DNA of 43,735 nt from an uncultured Aquimarina sp. (GTDB lineage Bacteria; Bacteroidota; Bacteroidia; Flavobacteriales; Flavobacteriaceae): NCBI GenBank assembly GCA_947498775.1, contig CANMLL010000026.1, positions 1 to 43,735 on the forward strand. The letters run 5' to 3'. Both the position numbers and the translations under genes were made by a program. Shown here in pieces: positions 35,295-43,735 of this stretch. A model generated the notes under the pieces. It searched no databases and was not told where the DNA came from. It saw nothing but the letters and a program-made list of their open reading frames with translations. How positions within the stretch are numbered: position 1 is the first letter of the stretch; each line of letters starts with the position of its first letter.

Positions 35295-36053
35295 CTAACC
35301 AAATAATTTAGCTTTAGCATTACGAGCATTCATTTCTGCGATATTTAGTATTGAAATCCCCTCTGGGCATTCTACTTCGCAAGCACCAGTAAACGTGCAA
35401 CTCCCAAATTCTTCAATTTCCATTTGATAGGTCATCTCTTCGACACGTTTATGTTCTTCTGCTTTTCCTTGTGGTAGTCTATTGAAGTGATTAATTTTTG
35501 CAGAAGTAAATAATGCGGCAGAGGAATTTTTACAGGTTGCCACGCAGGCTCCACATCCAATACATGCAGCAGCATCCATAGCATTATCTGAAACTTCTTT
35601 GGGTATAGGAATGGCATTTGCTTCTGGTGCTGTTCCAGTTTTTGCTGTAATATATGCTCCCTGTTCTATAATTCTATCAAATGAAGAGCGATCTACAATC
35701 AAATCTTTAATTACCGGAAAAGAAGCAGCTCTCCAAGGTTCTACTACAATTGTATCTCCATCTTTAAAGCTACGCATATGCAATTGACAGGTAGTCATAT
35801 TATCGTGTGGACCGTGTGCACGACCATTAATAAAAACACCACATTGCCCACAAATTCCTTCACGACAATCATACTCATAAGCGATTACTTTTTCGTTTTT
35901 AAGGACCAATAATTCATTAAGGTGATCCAATGCTTCCAGGAAAGACATATCTTCTGTTAATCCATCCACCTCATAATCTCTGATCACTCCTTTTTTATCA
36001 GGACCTTCCTGTCTCCAAATTTTGAATATTACTTTCATCTGTTTATTTTTCAT
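35295..36053 (-). CDS. sdhB: Succinate dehydrogenase/fumarate reductase iron-sulphur subunit
   Basis: 252 residues with all three cluster sites: [2Fe-2S] C63, C68, C71, C89 (DCREGICGQCG...TTC), [4Fe-4S] C164, C167, C170 plus the partner C229 (CIGCGACVATC...CP), and [3Fe-4S] C174, C219, C225. It carries electrons between the membrane haem/quinone subunit and the flavoprotein. This is the B-type enzyme found in Bacteroidota, which can run as fumarate reductase. Methionine 6 (MKVIFKIWRQ) may be the true start. Confidence 0.92.
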   Translation of the reverse strand: MKNKQMKVIFKIWRQEGPDKKGVIRDYEVDGLTEDMSFLEALDHLNELLVLKNEKVIAYEYDCREGICGQCGVFINGRAHGPHDNMTTCQLHMRSFKDGDTIVVEPWRAASFPVIKDLIVDRSSFDRIIEQGAYITAKTGTAPEANAIPIPKEVSDNAMDAAACIGCGACVATCKNSSAALFTSAKINHFNRLPQGKAEEHKRVEEMTYQMEIEEFGSCTFTGACEVECPEGISILNIAEMNARNAKAKLFG

Positions 36054-36136
36054 TGATTTTAATAGGCCAGATGTAATTCGCCAATAATCATTTTGGTAGG
36101 TTCCAAAAACTTAATATGGCTCATTTCATAAGCTCA

Positions 36137-38047
36137 TCATTTATAACTTCTAACCGAAGGTTTTACACATTCAAATTCTAGTGCTTCCTTGTGCAACTTA
36201 AAATCGCCATCATCATACTCCCAGGCAGATACATACGAATAGTCTTCATCTACTCTCACGGCTTCACCATCTTCGGTTTGGAATTCTTCTCTAAAATGTG
36301 CTCCACAGGATTCATCACGCTCTAAAGCATCGGTACACATAAGGATTCCGAGTTCAATAAAATCGGCTAGTCGTAATGCTTTTTCTAGTTCTGTATTTAA
36401 TTCATTACTACTTCCTGTAACTTTTACATCCTTCCAGAATTCATTAAGTATCATTTTTATTTGTTCTATAGCATTTTTCAATCCTTTTTTATTACGGCTC
36501 ATAGCACATTCTTGCCACATCACTTTACCCAATTCTCTATGAAAATGATCCACGGTCTTTGTTCCATTAATTTTCAAAACTTTATCTATACTAACTTCTA
36601 CCTCTTTCTCAGTTTTTTCAAATTCAGGATGATTTGTAGTAGGGTGATCTTCTTTTAAAGCGCTTGCCAGGTAATTATTTATCGTATTTGGGAGCACAAA
36701 ATAGCCATCGATACTAGCCTGAAGTAATGAGTTTGCTCCTAACCGATTGGCACCATGATCAGAGAAATTACATTCGCCTATGGCATACAATCCGGGTATA
36801 GTGGTCATTAATTCATAATCTACCCACAATCCTCCCATAGAGAAGTGCGCTGCAGGCGATATTTGCATAGGTTCTTTATAAGCATCAATCCCCGTGATTT
36901 TTTTATACATCGTAAAGAGGTTTCCATAGCGATCTTTGATGGTCTGGATTCCGAATTTTTCGATTGCATGTCTAAAATCAAGATACACCGCATTCTTTAA
37001 CCTCCCAACACCGTATCCTGCATCTATTCTCTCTTTTGCGGCTCTCGAGGCTATATCACGAGGTGCTAAGTTTCCGAAACTCGGATATCTACGCTCTAGA
37101 TAATAATCTCTTTCTTCTTCAGGAATATCGTTTGCTTTTCTTGTATCTCCTTGCTGTTTGGGCACCCATATTCTTCCATCATTACGAAGCGATTCAGACA
37201 TCAAAGTAAGTTTAGATTGTGCCTCGCTAGATTGTGGCAATGCTGTTGGGTGAATCTGTGTAAAACTGGGAGCTGCAAATAGGGCTCCTTTTTTATGAGC
37301 TTTCCATAAGGCACTGCCATTGCATCCAATAGCCAATGTAGATAATCTAAAAACACGAGAGTACCCACCAGTAGCAAGTACTACAGCATCTGCAGCGTAG
37401 CGTTTAAGTTCACCTGTTACCAAATCACGAACGATAATTCCTTTTGCTTTTCCGTCTATAACTACCAAATCCAGCATTTCACTACGTGGGAACATTTTTA
37501 CCTTCTTTGCACGTACCATTTTATACAACTGAGAATATGCAGCCATTAATAATTGTTGCCCCGTTTGCCCTCGTGCATAAAAAGTACGCTGTACTTGTAC
37601 TCCCCCAAAACTACGATTGACTAAAACTCCTCCATATTCTCTGGCAAAAGGTACTCCTTGTTGTACGTAGTGATCAATAAGCGGAGCAGAAAGTTCTGCA
37701 AGTCTGTAGGTATTCGCTTCACGAGATCTGAAATCTCCTCCTTTCAAGGTGTCATAAAACATTCTCCAAACGCTATCACCATCATGCTGATAATTCTTAG
37801 CTGCATTAATACCGCCTTGTGCTGCAACAGAATGTGCCCTTCTGGCAGAATCCTGGTAACAGAAGCATTGTACATCGTATCCCAATTCTGCAAGTGTAGC
37901 AGCTGCTCCTGCACCCGAAAGTCCTGAACCAACGACAATAACATTCAACTTCTTTTTATTGGCTGGATTGATCAATTGTGATGTAACCTGATAGTTACGC
38001 CACTTATCTTCTAGTTTTCCTTCTGGAATTTTTGAATCTAATTTCAT
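36137..38047 (-). CDS. sdhA: Succinate dehydrogenase/fumarate reductase flavoprotein subunit
   Basis: I choose the ATG at 38045-38047 (MKLDSKIPEGKLEDKWR), which has AGGAG five bases upstream and leaves a 10-base gap to sdhC; the more distal in-frame ATG at 38098 would overlap sdhC by 41 bases. From that start the protein has 636 residues. It has the FAD dinucleotide fold GSGLSGAGAA (40-49), the covalent-FAD histidine H72 (RRAHSVAAQGG), the active-site regions HPTALPQSS and GLWVDYELMTTIPGLYAIGE, and RSRE-type loops. It catalyses succinate/fumarate interconversion; in this operon fumarate reduction is the likelier direction. Confidence 0.92.
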   Translation of the reverse strand: MKLDSKIPEGKLEDKWRNYQVTSQLINPANKKKLNVIVVGSGLSGAGAAATLAELGYDVQCFCYQDSARRAHSVAAQGGINAAKNYQHDGDSVWRMFYDTLKGGDFRSREANTYRLAELSAPLIDHYVQQGVPFAREYGGVLVNRSFGGVQVQRTFYARGQTGQQLLMAAYSQLYKMVRAKKVKMFPRSEMLDLVVIDGKAKGIIVRDLVTGELKRYAADAVVLATGGYSRVFRLSTLAIGCNGSALWKAHKKGALFAAPSFTQIHPTALPQSSEAQSKLTLMSESLRNDGRIWVPKQQGDTRKANDIPEEERDYYLERRYPSFGNLAPRDIASRAAKERIDAGYGVGRLKNAVYLDFRHAIEKFGIQTIKDRYGNLFTMYKKITGIDAYKEPMQISPAAHFSMGGLWVDYELMTTIPGLYAIGECNFSDHGANRLGANSLLQASIDGYFVLPNTINNYLASALKEDHPTTNHPEFEKTEKEVEVSIDKVLKINGTKTVDHFHRELGKVMWQECAMSRNKKGLKNAIEQIKMILNEFWKDVKVTGSSNELNTELEKALRLADFIELGILMCTDALERDESCGAHFREEFQTEDGEAVRVDEDYSYVSAWEYDDGDFKLHKEALEFECVKPSVRSYK

Positions 38048-38057
38048 ACTCCTGCTA

Positions 38058-38726
38058 CTATTTAAAATAAACAATAAATGGTATAATCCCGAAACCAATA
38101 CCCATAATAAGAGCGTACCCTAGAGAGATCTTTGCCAGAAGCTTTAATCCTTTTTTATGATAAAAGCCTAAGGTTTTGAAACCACTTTTAAAACCGTGAT
38201 ACAAGTGAAATGCCAGAGGTACGGCCATGAAGGTATAAAAGATGACGTAATATATGTTTTGAAAAAGACCATACGTTACTTCATATACATCTTTATTTCC
38301 ATTTATATCTAGTGCTACAACATCACCGAATCCCAATTTGATACGAGCCCAAAAATTTACCAAATGTATAACGATAAAGATCAAAATAAGAGTTCCTAAA
38401 ACCCCCATGTTTCTGGAAGCCCAGGTACTATTTTCACTAGCATGATTCATTACATATTTTTGTGGCTTAGCTTTTCTGTTTCTAATAGTAATCAGTAATG
38501 CATATACCACATGAAGAATAATAGATAGGTATAACAAATAAGCTACAATCTTTATCAATGGACTTTCTCTTAATGTGGTCGAATATGAATTATACATTCC
38601 TCTTGCGATGTCTTCTGGTAATAACAAAATACAATTTGCAGAAAGATGTACCACCAAGAAAACACATAAGAATAGCCCTGTTCCTGCAACAAGTGTTTTC
38701 CTGAAAAATAATGGATTAAGTGGCAT
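38058..38726 (-). CDS. sdhC: Succinate dehydrogenase/fumarate reductase cytochrome b558 subunit
   Basis: 222 residues, five membrane helices, with histidines in VVHLS, ILHVVY, VIHLVNF and FHLYHG as candidate axial ligands of two b haems. This single di-haem anchor (sdhC_b558 family) is typical of B-type complexes such as those of Bacillus, Wolinella and Bacteroides. It takes electrons from menaquinol for fumarate reduction. It is co-directional with and tightly linked to sdhA and sdhB, and 18 bases separate it from the asparaginase gene. Confidence 0.9.
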   Translation of the reverse strand: MPLNPLFFRKTLVAGTGLFLCVFLVVHLSANCILLLPEDIARGMYNSYSTTLRESPLIKIVAYLLYLSIILHVVYALLITIRNRKAKPQKYVMNHASENSTWASRNMGVLGTLILIFIVIHLVNFWARIKLGFGDVVALDINGNKDVYEVTYGLFQNIYYVIFYTFMAVPLAFHLYHGFKSGFKTLGFYHKKGLKLLAKISLGYALIMGIGFGIIPFIVYFK

Positions 38727-38743
38727 AATCTATTTCTGTTAAA

Positions 38744-39814
38744 TTAGTAGGTATAAAAAAGTTCTTGCATGTCATTTAATTTTTCACCCTCAGAAAGTGC
38801 AAGCATTAATAAAATTCTTGCTTTAGCCGGATTTAAATCTCCAGAGGCAACCGTGTGATAATCTTCATCTTTAAACTCGTTGTCCCGCAAAACCCATCCA
38901 GTGGCAGCACGTGTACTTCTAACAACAATAACACCATGGTCTTCGTAGGCTTTCTTTGCTGCATTCAAAATGGCATCCGTCATGTTACCATTCCCTACAC
39001 CAGCAATTACAATTCCTTTGGCACCAGCCTTTACATGCATATCGATTAAATCCGGAGACATATCTGCATACGCATAAATAATATCTACCCGGGGTAATTT
39101 TTTGACCCCCGTTATTGAAAACTTACTGGTGTTTCCGAATTTTGTGTTTGGTTCGCGAAAAAAGCCCAATCTGCCATAAAACACACCACCCAACATCCCT
39201 TTAATAGGGGATTGAAAACTATTGACATTGGTTGTATTCATTTTACTCACGTCGCGGGCTGCATGTATTTGATCATTAAGTGATACCATAACACCTTTTC
39301 CTTTGGCTTCCGGGTTCGAAGCAATAGCCACAGCATTATATAGATTCAATGGACCTTCAGCACTTATAGAGGTTGAAGAACGCATAGAACCTGTAGTAAC
39401 CACTGGCTTGTCGCTTTTGACAACCAAACTTAGAAAATACGCCGTTTCTTCTTGTGTATCTGTGCCATGCGTAACAACCATGCCGTCGACATCATCAAAA
39501 GCTAACAGTTCATTAATACGATTTGCCAATTTTAACCATATTTCTACCGTCATATCTTGTGAGCCTACATTGGCAACTTGTTCTCCAGAAACATCGGCTA
39601 GTTTTTTTATGCCAGGAACTGCATTAATCATAGTCTGGATCCCAATTTGACCTGCTTCATAACTTCCGGAAGTAGCAGATGCGGCTGATCCTGCAATAGT
39701 ACCTCCAGTTGCTAGAATTTTTACATTTGGAAGGTCTGTGTCTTGAGCAAATCCAATAGCAGTTATTACAACTACTATTAGGAATGCCTTTATTTTTATA
39801 TTAAATAATTTCAT
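38744..39814 (-). CDS. ansB: Type II (periplasmic) L-asparaginase
   Basis: 356 residues with a signal peptide (1-23, ...AIGFAQ). The two active-site signatures are present: ATGGTIAG with nucleophile T39, and VVTHGTDTQEETAYFL carrying the second Thr-Asp pair; the catalytic tyrosine is likely Y52. It hydrolyses asparagine to aspartate and ammonia in the periplasm. Lying between aspartase and sdhC genes, it supplies aspartate, hence fumarate. Confidence 0.92.
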   Translation of the reverse strand: MKLFNIKIKAFLIVVVITAIGFAQDTDLPNVKILATGGTIAGSAASATSGSYEAGQIGIQTMINAVPGIKKLADVSGEQVANVGSQDMTVEIWLKLANRINELLAFDDVDGMVVTHGTDTQEETAYFLSLVVKSDKPVVTTGSMRSSTSISAEGPLNLYNAVAIASNPEAKGKGVMVSLNDQIHAARDVSKMNTTNVNSFQSPIKGMLGGVFYGRLGFFREPNTKFGNTSKFSITGVKKLPRVDIIYAYADMSPDLIDMHVKAGAKGIVIAGVGNGNMTDAILNAAKKAYEDHGVIVVRSTRAATGWVLRDNEFKDEDYHTVASGDLNPAKARILLMLALSEGEKLNDMQELFYTY

Positions 39815-39853
39815 AATAAAAGAGTTTGTATTTCTCTATTGCTTTTGGAAAAA

Positions 39854-41278
39854 TCAATTATTTTTATGTAATGCAGCTGTATATTTTGGATGCATCAAAT
39901 TATCTACACTGAGAATTTTATCTAATTCTTCTTCGGAAAGCAATTCTTTCTCGAGAACCAATTCACGAATTGATTTTCCTGTTGCCACAGCTTCTTTACC
40001 CAGAACATCTCCCATATGATGACCAATGTATGGGTTTAAGAAGGTGATAATTCCAACCGAATTAAACACCATTTGTTTGGTATGCTCTTCATTGGCAGTG
40101 ATACCATCAATACATTTTTTGGCTAGTGTGACACATGCATTGGAGAGTAGCTCTACAGATTCAAACATACATTGTGCAATTACAGGTTCCATTACGTTTA
40201 GCTGTAATTGTCCTGCCTCGGCTGCAAATGAAATGGTCACATCATTTCCAATAATCTTAAAACACACCTGATTCGCTACTTCAGGAATTACCGGATTTAC
40301 CTTCGCTGGCATAATGGAAGAACCTGCTTGCATTTCTGGAAGGTTAATTTCATTTAATCCACATCTGGGGCCAGAAGAAAGTAATCTTAAATCATTACAA
40401 ATTTTAGATAACTTCACCGCTGTTCTTTTCAAGGCTCCGGAAATCATCACATACGCACCACAGTCTGAAGTCGCTTCTATCAAATTTGCAGCAGGCACAA
40501 AACTAGCCTTTGTGAATTGTTGTAAATGCCCTATGGACAGTTCTGTGAATCCATCAGGTGCATTTACTCTTGTTCCGATTGCTGTGGCACCGAGATTAAC
40601 TTCTAAGATAAGGTCACGACTATTTTTTAGGTTTTTAGTTTCTTCTTTTAAATTTGCAGACCAAGCTCCAAATTCATCACCCAAAGACATGGGTACAGCA
40701 TCTTGTAACTGCGTTCTACCCATTTTAAGGACATTTTTAAATTCGGCAGCCTTTTTATCAAAACTAGTGGTCAGTACATTGATTTTTTCCAACAAATGAT
40801 TCATATAATAATAAACAGCTACCCTAAAGCCAGTTGGATAGGCATCATTCGTAGACTGTGATTTATTTACGTGATCATTAGGATGTAAAATATCATAACT
40901 TCCTTTTTCGTGCCCGTTTAGTTCTAAAGCTACATTTGCAATCACTTCATTAGTATTCATATTTACAGACGTACCTGCTCCTCCTTGAAATACATCTGAA
41001 GGAAAATATGCTGCGTACTTATCTAGATTTTCAAGAATTTCATCACAAGCCTGAATGATCATATCTGCTTTATCTGCCGGAATTGTTCCGATTTCTTTGT
41101 TCGCACATGCACACGCCTTTTTAGTAACTACTAATCCTTTTATAAAAAAAGGATAATCTCCGATTATTGAATGCGAAATTTGAAAATTATTAAGAGCTCT
41201 TTGTGTATGAACTCCATAATACAAATCTCCGTTTATTTCTAGCTCTCCTAAAAGATCTGTTTCTTTTCTTGTTTTCAT
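39854..41278 (-). CDS. aspA: Aspartate ammonia-lyase (aspartase)
   Basis: 474 residues (E. coli AspA 478). It has the fumarase/aspartase signature GSSIMPAKVNPVIPE (about 318-332), the GRTQLQDAVP segment and the TSxNMNTNEVIAN substrate loop (GTSVNMNTNEVI). It deaminates aspartate to fumarate and ammonia in the cytoplasm. The initial DLLGELEINGDLYYGVHTQRALNNF matches aspartase rather than fumarase (the aspartase-type RALNNFxIS). It is followed at 39 bases by the asparaginase gene and preceded at 29 bases by the transporter gene. Confidence 0.92.
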   Translation of the reverse strand: MKTRKETDLLGELEINGDLYYGVHTQRALNNFQISHSIIGDYPFFIKGLVVTKKACACANKEIGTIPADKADMIIQACDEILENLDKYAAYFPSDVFQGGAGTSVNMNTNEVIANVALELNGHEKGSYDILHPNDHVNKSQSTNDAYPTGFRVAVYYYMNHLLEKINVLTTSFDKKAAEFKNVLKMGRTQLQDAVPMSLGDEFGAWSANLKEETKNLKNSRDLILEVNLGATAIGTRVNAPDGFTELSIGHLQQFTKASFVPAANLIEATSDCGAYVMISGALKRTAVKLSKICNDLRLLSSGPRCGLNEINLPEMQAGSSIMPAKVNPVIPEVANQVCFKIIGNDVTISFAAEAGQLQLNVMEPVIAQCMFESVELLSNACVTLAKKCIDGITANEEHTKQMVFNSVGIITFLNPYIGHHMGDVLGKEAVATGKSIRELVLEKELLSEEELDKILSVDNLMHPKYTAALHKNN

Positions 41279-41307
41279 AAGTTCTTTATTTTGATTTGAT
41301 TATGAGT

Positions 41308-42609
41308 TTATAAAATAAGACCTCCAAGTATAAATCCGAAGATGACACTGGAAGCAATCGTTACTATTCCAGGAATAATAAAAGAGTGATTAAACACATA
41401 TTTCCCTATTTTGGTAGAGCCTGTGTCATCCATTTCTACCGCGGCCAATAAGGTTGGATACGTAGGAAGAACAAATAAGGCACTAACGGCAGCAAAAGAA
41501 GCTATCGCTGCAATAGGGCTCACTCCTAATGCTAAAGCAGCTGGCATTAATGCGGTTGTAGTTGCTGCTTGTGAATACAATAGCATACTTGCTAAGAATA
41601 AAACAACTGCCAGCATCCAAGAATATTCATTTAAAATACCTCCCGCTGCTGCTTTAATTTCTACAATATGATTACTCACAAAGGTATCTCCTAACCAGGC
41701 AACACCAAGAACACATATAGCGGCACTCATACCTGATTTAAAAGTTGACATATTGGTAACTTCAGCAAGCTTTATTTTACAGATCAATGCAATCACCATA
41801 GCTGCCAATAACATAATAGCCATGATAGCATGATTTCTACCGATAGCTGGATCTGGAATTAACCCCACTTTCTTAGAAATTAAGCTTGCATAGGTTACTA
41901 TAATTAATATGGCAATACCAAAAATACCTACAGACCATTTTGCGCTTTTGGGACTTTCGCTACGTTCCTTTGTTTTCTGTTTTATCAATCCAGACGCCAC
42001 ACGTCTTTGATATTCTGGATCTTCATCCAGGGGTTTTCCTAGTTTATTAGAAACAATAGCTCCAACCAAGCAAGCCAAAATAGTCGAAGGAATAGCAACA
42101 GCCAGCAATTGTAAATACGACACTCCTAAAGGCTCTAAAAAACTTGCAAAAATCACTACAGCTGCCGAAATAGGAGAAGCTGTAATTGCAATCTGTGATG
42201 CCACAACCGAAATACTTAAAGGTTTAGAAGGTCTTACGCCTCCTTCTTTAGCTACTTCTGTAATTACAGGTAAAGCAGCATAAGCGGTGTGACCTGTTCC
42301 TGCCAATAAAGTCATCCAATAGGTTACTGTAGGCGCAATAAAGGTAACGCGCTTTGGGTTTTTCCTAAGAATTTTTTCAGATACATTTACCAGATAATCC
42401 AGTCCGCCAGCTTTTTGCATCGCAGCAATGGCGGCTATTACAGACATAATAATGAGTATTACATCTACGGGAACCGAACCAGCTTTTAGTCCAAAAACCA
42501 ACGTAAGAACAACAACACCAGCACCACCCGCATAACCAATACCAATACTTCCCAGTTTTGAACCCAGAAAGATGAAAAAAAGAACAACTAGTAATTCTAT
42601 CCAAATCAT
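41308..42609 (-). CDS. dcuA: Anaerobic C4-dicarboxylate transporter (DcuA/DcuB family)
   Basis: 433 residues, the same length as E. coli DcuA, 10-12 membrane helices. The start MIWIELLVVLFFIFLGSKLGSIGIGYAGGAGVVVL and the segments TLLAGTGHTAYAALPVI, ASQIAITASPISAAVV and QAATTTALMPAALALGVSPI are characteristic of the family. It exchanges aspartate or fumarate for succinate and so supports fumarate respiration. Linkage to aspA is as in E. coli (aspA-dcuA), which is why I prefer dcuA, but DcuB cannot be excluded. Confidence 0.85.
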   Translation of the reverse strand: MIWIELLVVLFFIFLGSKLGSIGIGYAGGAGVVVLTLVFGLKAGSVPVDVILIIMSVIAAIAAMQKAGGLDYLVNVSEKILRKNPKRVTFIAPTVTYWMTLLAGTGHTAYAALPVITEVAKEGGVRPSKPLSISVVASQIAITASPISAAVVIFASFLEPLGVSYLQLLAVAIPSTILACLVGAIVSNKLGKPLDEDPEYQRRVASGLIKQKTKERSESPKSAKWSVGIFGIAILIIVTYASLISKKVGLIPDPAIGRNHAIMAIMLLAAMVIALICKIKLAEVTNMSTFKSGMSAAICVLGVAWLGDTFVSNHIVEIKAAAGGILNEYSWMLAVVLFLASMLLYSQAATTTALMPAALALGVSPIAAIASFAAVSALFVLPTYPTLLAAVEMDDTGSTKIGKYVFNHSFIIPGIVTIASSVIFGFILGGLIL

Positions 42610-42660
42610 AATATATTCAATTAAATGTTAAATAATATTTGAAGATGTAATTTATTGGCA

Positions 42661-43086
42661 CTAATTCGTAGCCCAACCTTTTCTAAGAGTTACTCCTCTA
42701 ACAATTGCTGCCCAACTATTCTTATGAATTTCGAATTGAGCTTTATTTAAAAGGTCCTTTACATCTTCATTTAATAAATTCACTCGCGCTTTAAGTTTGG
42801 ACTGCATTTCAGGACCAGTATGCGAACTGGCTATTTCGTCTAACTGCTTCATTTTAAAAACATGGTATTTCACTATTAATTGATATTGCTCCCGCAGTTT
42901 ATCTTGAAGCATCATTTCATCCATTCTGTCTTCATACCACAAAGTCTGAAGTTCTTCGTCGTTATGAGTAAACATGTGTACTTTAAACTTTAAATCTTCT
43001 TTCTGTTGCTTTGTCAAATCTTGTGCCTGCACATTTAAAAAACAAAAGGAAACCAAAAAAACTGTGATAAAATGATTACTATACAT
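42661..43086 (-). CDS. Small secreted helical protein heading the fumarate operon
   Basis: 141 residues: a signal peptide (1-21, ...NVQAQ) and a charged helical body (DLTKQQKEDLKFKVHMFTHNDEEL... LREQYQLIVKYHVFKMKQLDE... LLNEDVKDLLNKAQFEIHKNSWAAIVRGVTLRKGW). It is a paralogue of the 138-residue protein at 32151-32567 with the same ending RKGW and the same place as first gene of an operon. It is probably periplasmic; function unknown. The operon promoter should lie between here and the tandem motif at 43169-43204. Confidence 0.7.
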   Translation of the reverse strand: MYSNHFITVFLVSFCFLNVQAQDLTKQQKEDLKFKVHMFTHNDEELQTLWYEDRMDEMMLQDKLREQYQLIVKYHVFKMKQLDEIASSHTGPEMQSKLKARVNLLNEDVKDLLNKAQFEIHKNSWAAIVRGVTLRKGWATN

Positions 43087-43168
43087 TTCTATAATTTTAT
43101 AAACAATAATGATGTTAGAATTCTTAGCGAAAGTAGTTCGATATTAAGATTAAATTTCTAATCATTTA

Positions 43169-43204
43169 AGTGAAGTAACCCAAACAAAAAGTGAAGTAAC
43201 CAAA
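43169..43204 (-). promoter_or_regulatory. Tandem 21-bp-spaced motif pair (candidate LytTR sites), upstream of the fumarate operon
   Basis: AGTGAAGTAACCCAA (43169-43183) and AGTGAAGTAACCAAA (43190-43204), plus-strand notation, start exactly 21 bases apart and agree with the pair at 22835-22870 (13-15 of 15 positions to a common consensus). In the transcribed direction they read GGTTACTTCACT. The promoter element itself is weak here (TACTTTCG-like sequence farther downstream), compatible with activator dependence. Confidence 0.5.
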
Positions 43205-43580
43205 CTTAACATTGAAACCTTTTTTGCTATAAAGTCTAATATTTTGCTTAAAAATAAATACTTTATTACGCATTATGGTTATCAATTTGGTTCAACAAGT
43301 TTGGTGAATCAAATTGGAAAAATCCTTATTTTGAATTCTAACTATGATCAAGATAAAAACAAAATTGGAACGTACTTAAAAAAGAGGTTGTAAATTAAGT
43401 ATTACCCGTATATTTAAATGAAAAATTCAAACTTTAAATATCAACTCTTAAATGTTAAATTTTGAAAAAATCATAGATTTTTATAATCAATTTTTATTGG
43501 AAGATTGGAAGATTTTTTTTCAAGACTAATATTTCACATTCTATAAAATCATTTAAACGCTTGTTTTTCAAGCACTTAAG

Positions 43581-43670
43581 ATTCGGTGCTTAATTCGGTG
43601 CTTAACTTACCAAAACAAATTTTAACTATCTGTAAATCAATAAAATACAATTTTATAGGGCTCTAGTTTA
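43581..43670 (+). repeat. Attachment-site-like repeat, degenerate copy near right edge
   Basis: ATTCGGTGCTTAATTCGGTGC (43581-43601) repeats the doublet of 15796 and 18593. At the matching distance (about 66 bases) GGGCTCTAGTTTA stands where the other copies have GGTTAGACYCTCCGACT. The core is much weaker, so only the doublet is secure. Confidence 0.35.
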
Positions 43671-43735
43671 TAATTGCGTTGATATTAATTTTTGATATTG
43701 TGCTTCGATATTTCTATAATTCTTTATGGCGTTAA

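Larger units (their letters stand above)
43087..43735. other. Intergenic region upstream of the fumarate operon
   Basis: No convincing gene in about 650 bases. The tandem motif lies 83-118 bases upstream of the operon's first ATG. A plus-strand open stretch without ATG runs 43154-43393. An att-like doublet occurs at 43581-43601. The remainder is AT-rich. Confidence 0.5.

Noticed and set aside
43154..43393. Plus-strand open stretch of 79 codons in which the 21-base motif pair encodes a repeated SEVT heptad
   Set aside because: It has no ATG and no recognised homology, and the region is AT-rich. The same motif pair with the same spacing occurs at 22835-22870, where a coding reading would run antisense into the LytTR gene, so a regulatory site explains both better. 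A gene remnant cannot be fully excluded.

Overview
The window looks like chromosomal DNA of a marine-type Flavobacteriaceae member (Bacteroidota). The basis is a C-terminal type IX secretion sorting domain, few Shine-Dalgarno sequences, one TAnnTTTG-like promoter element, LytTR/LytS signalling, B-type succinate dehydrogenase/fumarate reductase genes, and AT-rich DNA interrupted by a visibly GC-richer toxin region. The genus cannot be told from this sequence alone. No rRNA, complete tRNA or CRISPR array was seen.

Region 1 (1-15310) is a polymorphic-toxin island read leftwards. A T9SS-sorted surface protein precedes a 3152-residue SpvB/TcdB/Rhs protein. That protein ends in a variable C-terminal domain with a PD-(D/E)XK-like nuclease signature. 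A candidate immunity gene and a lipoprotein gene follow. Farther left is an IS110-family transposase gene split by a -1 frameshift, with a structured upstream non-coding region that may hold a bridge RNA. Beyond it lies an orphan Rhs core fragment with its own start codon and a different C-terminus, running off the window edge.

Region 2 (15.3-18.9 kb) holds a tripartite hipB-hipS-hipT toxin-antitoxin operon with two matching operators, a broken sensor-gene fragment, and repeated attachment-site-like sequences on both sides. No integrase gene is present.

Region 3 (18.9-34 kb) holds a rightward HtrA-like protease and two outer-membrane-protein genes, then an AraC-type regulator. Next is a long leftward operon: small secreted protein, substrate-binding-protein/TolC fusion, RND adaptor, RND pump, K+-channel-like protein, LytS-type kinase and LytTR response regulator. 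A TerB-like gene and a metallo-beta-lactamase-fold gene run rightward next to it.

Region 4 (34-43.1 kb) is a leftward operon that reads as one pathway: small secreted protein (paralogue of the one heading the efflux operon), Dcu C4-dicarboxylate transporter, aspartase, periplasmic asparaginase, SdhC/A/B (quinol:fumarate reductase type) and a porin. Together these could convert asparagine to aspartate, fumarate and succinate, with fumarate as electron acceptor.

The most interesting regulatory signal is a 15-bp motif (AGTGAAGTRACYAAA) present as a tandem pair with exactly 21-bp spacing at two places only: upstream of the AraC gene, directly behind the LytTR gene, and upstream of the fumarate operon. 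This is the geometry of LytTR-family binding sites and suggests that the two-component system controls both.
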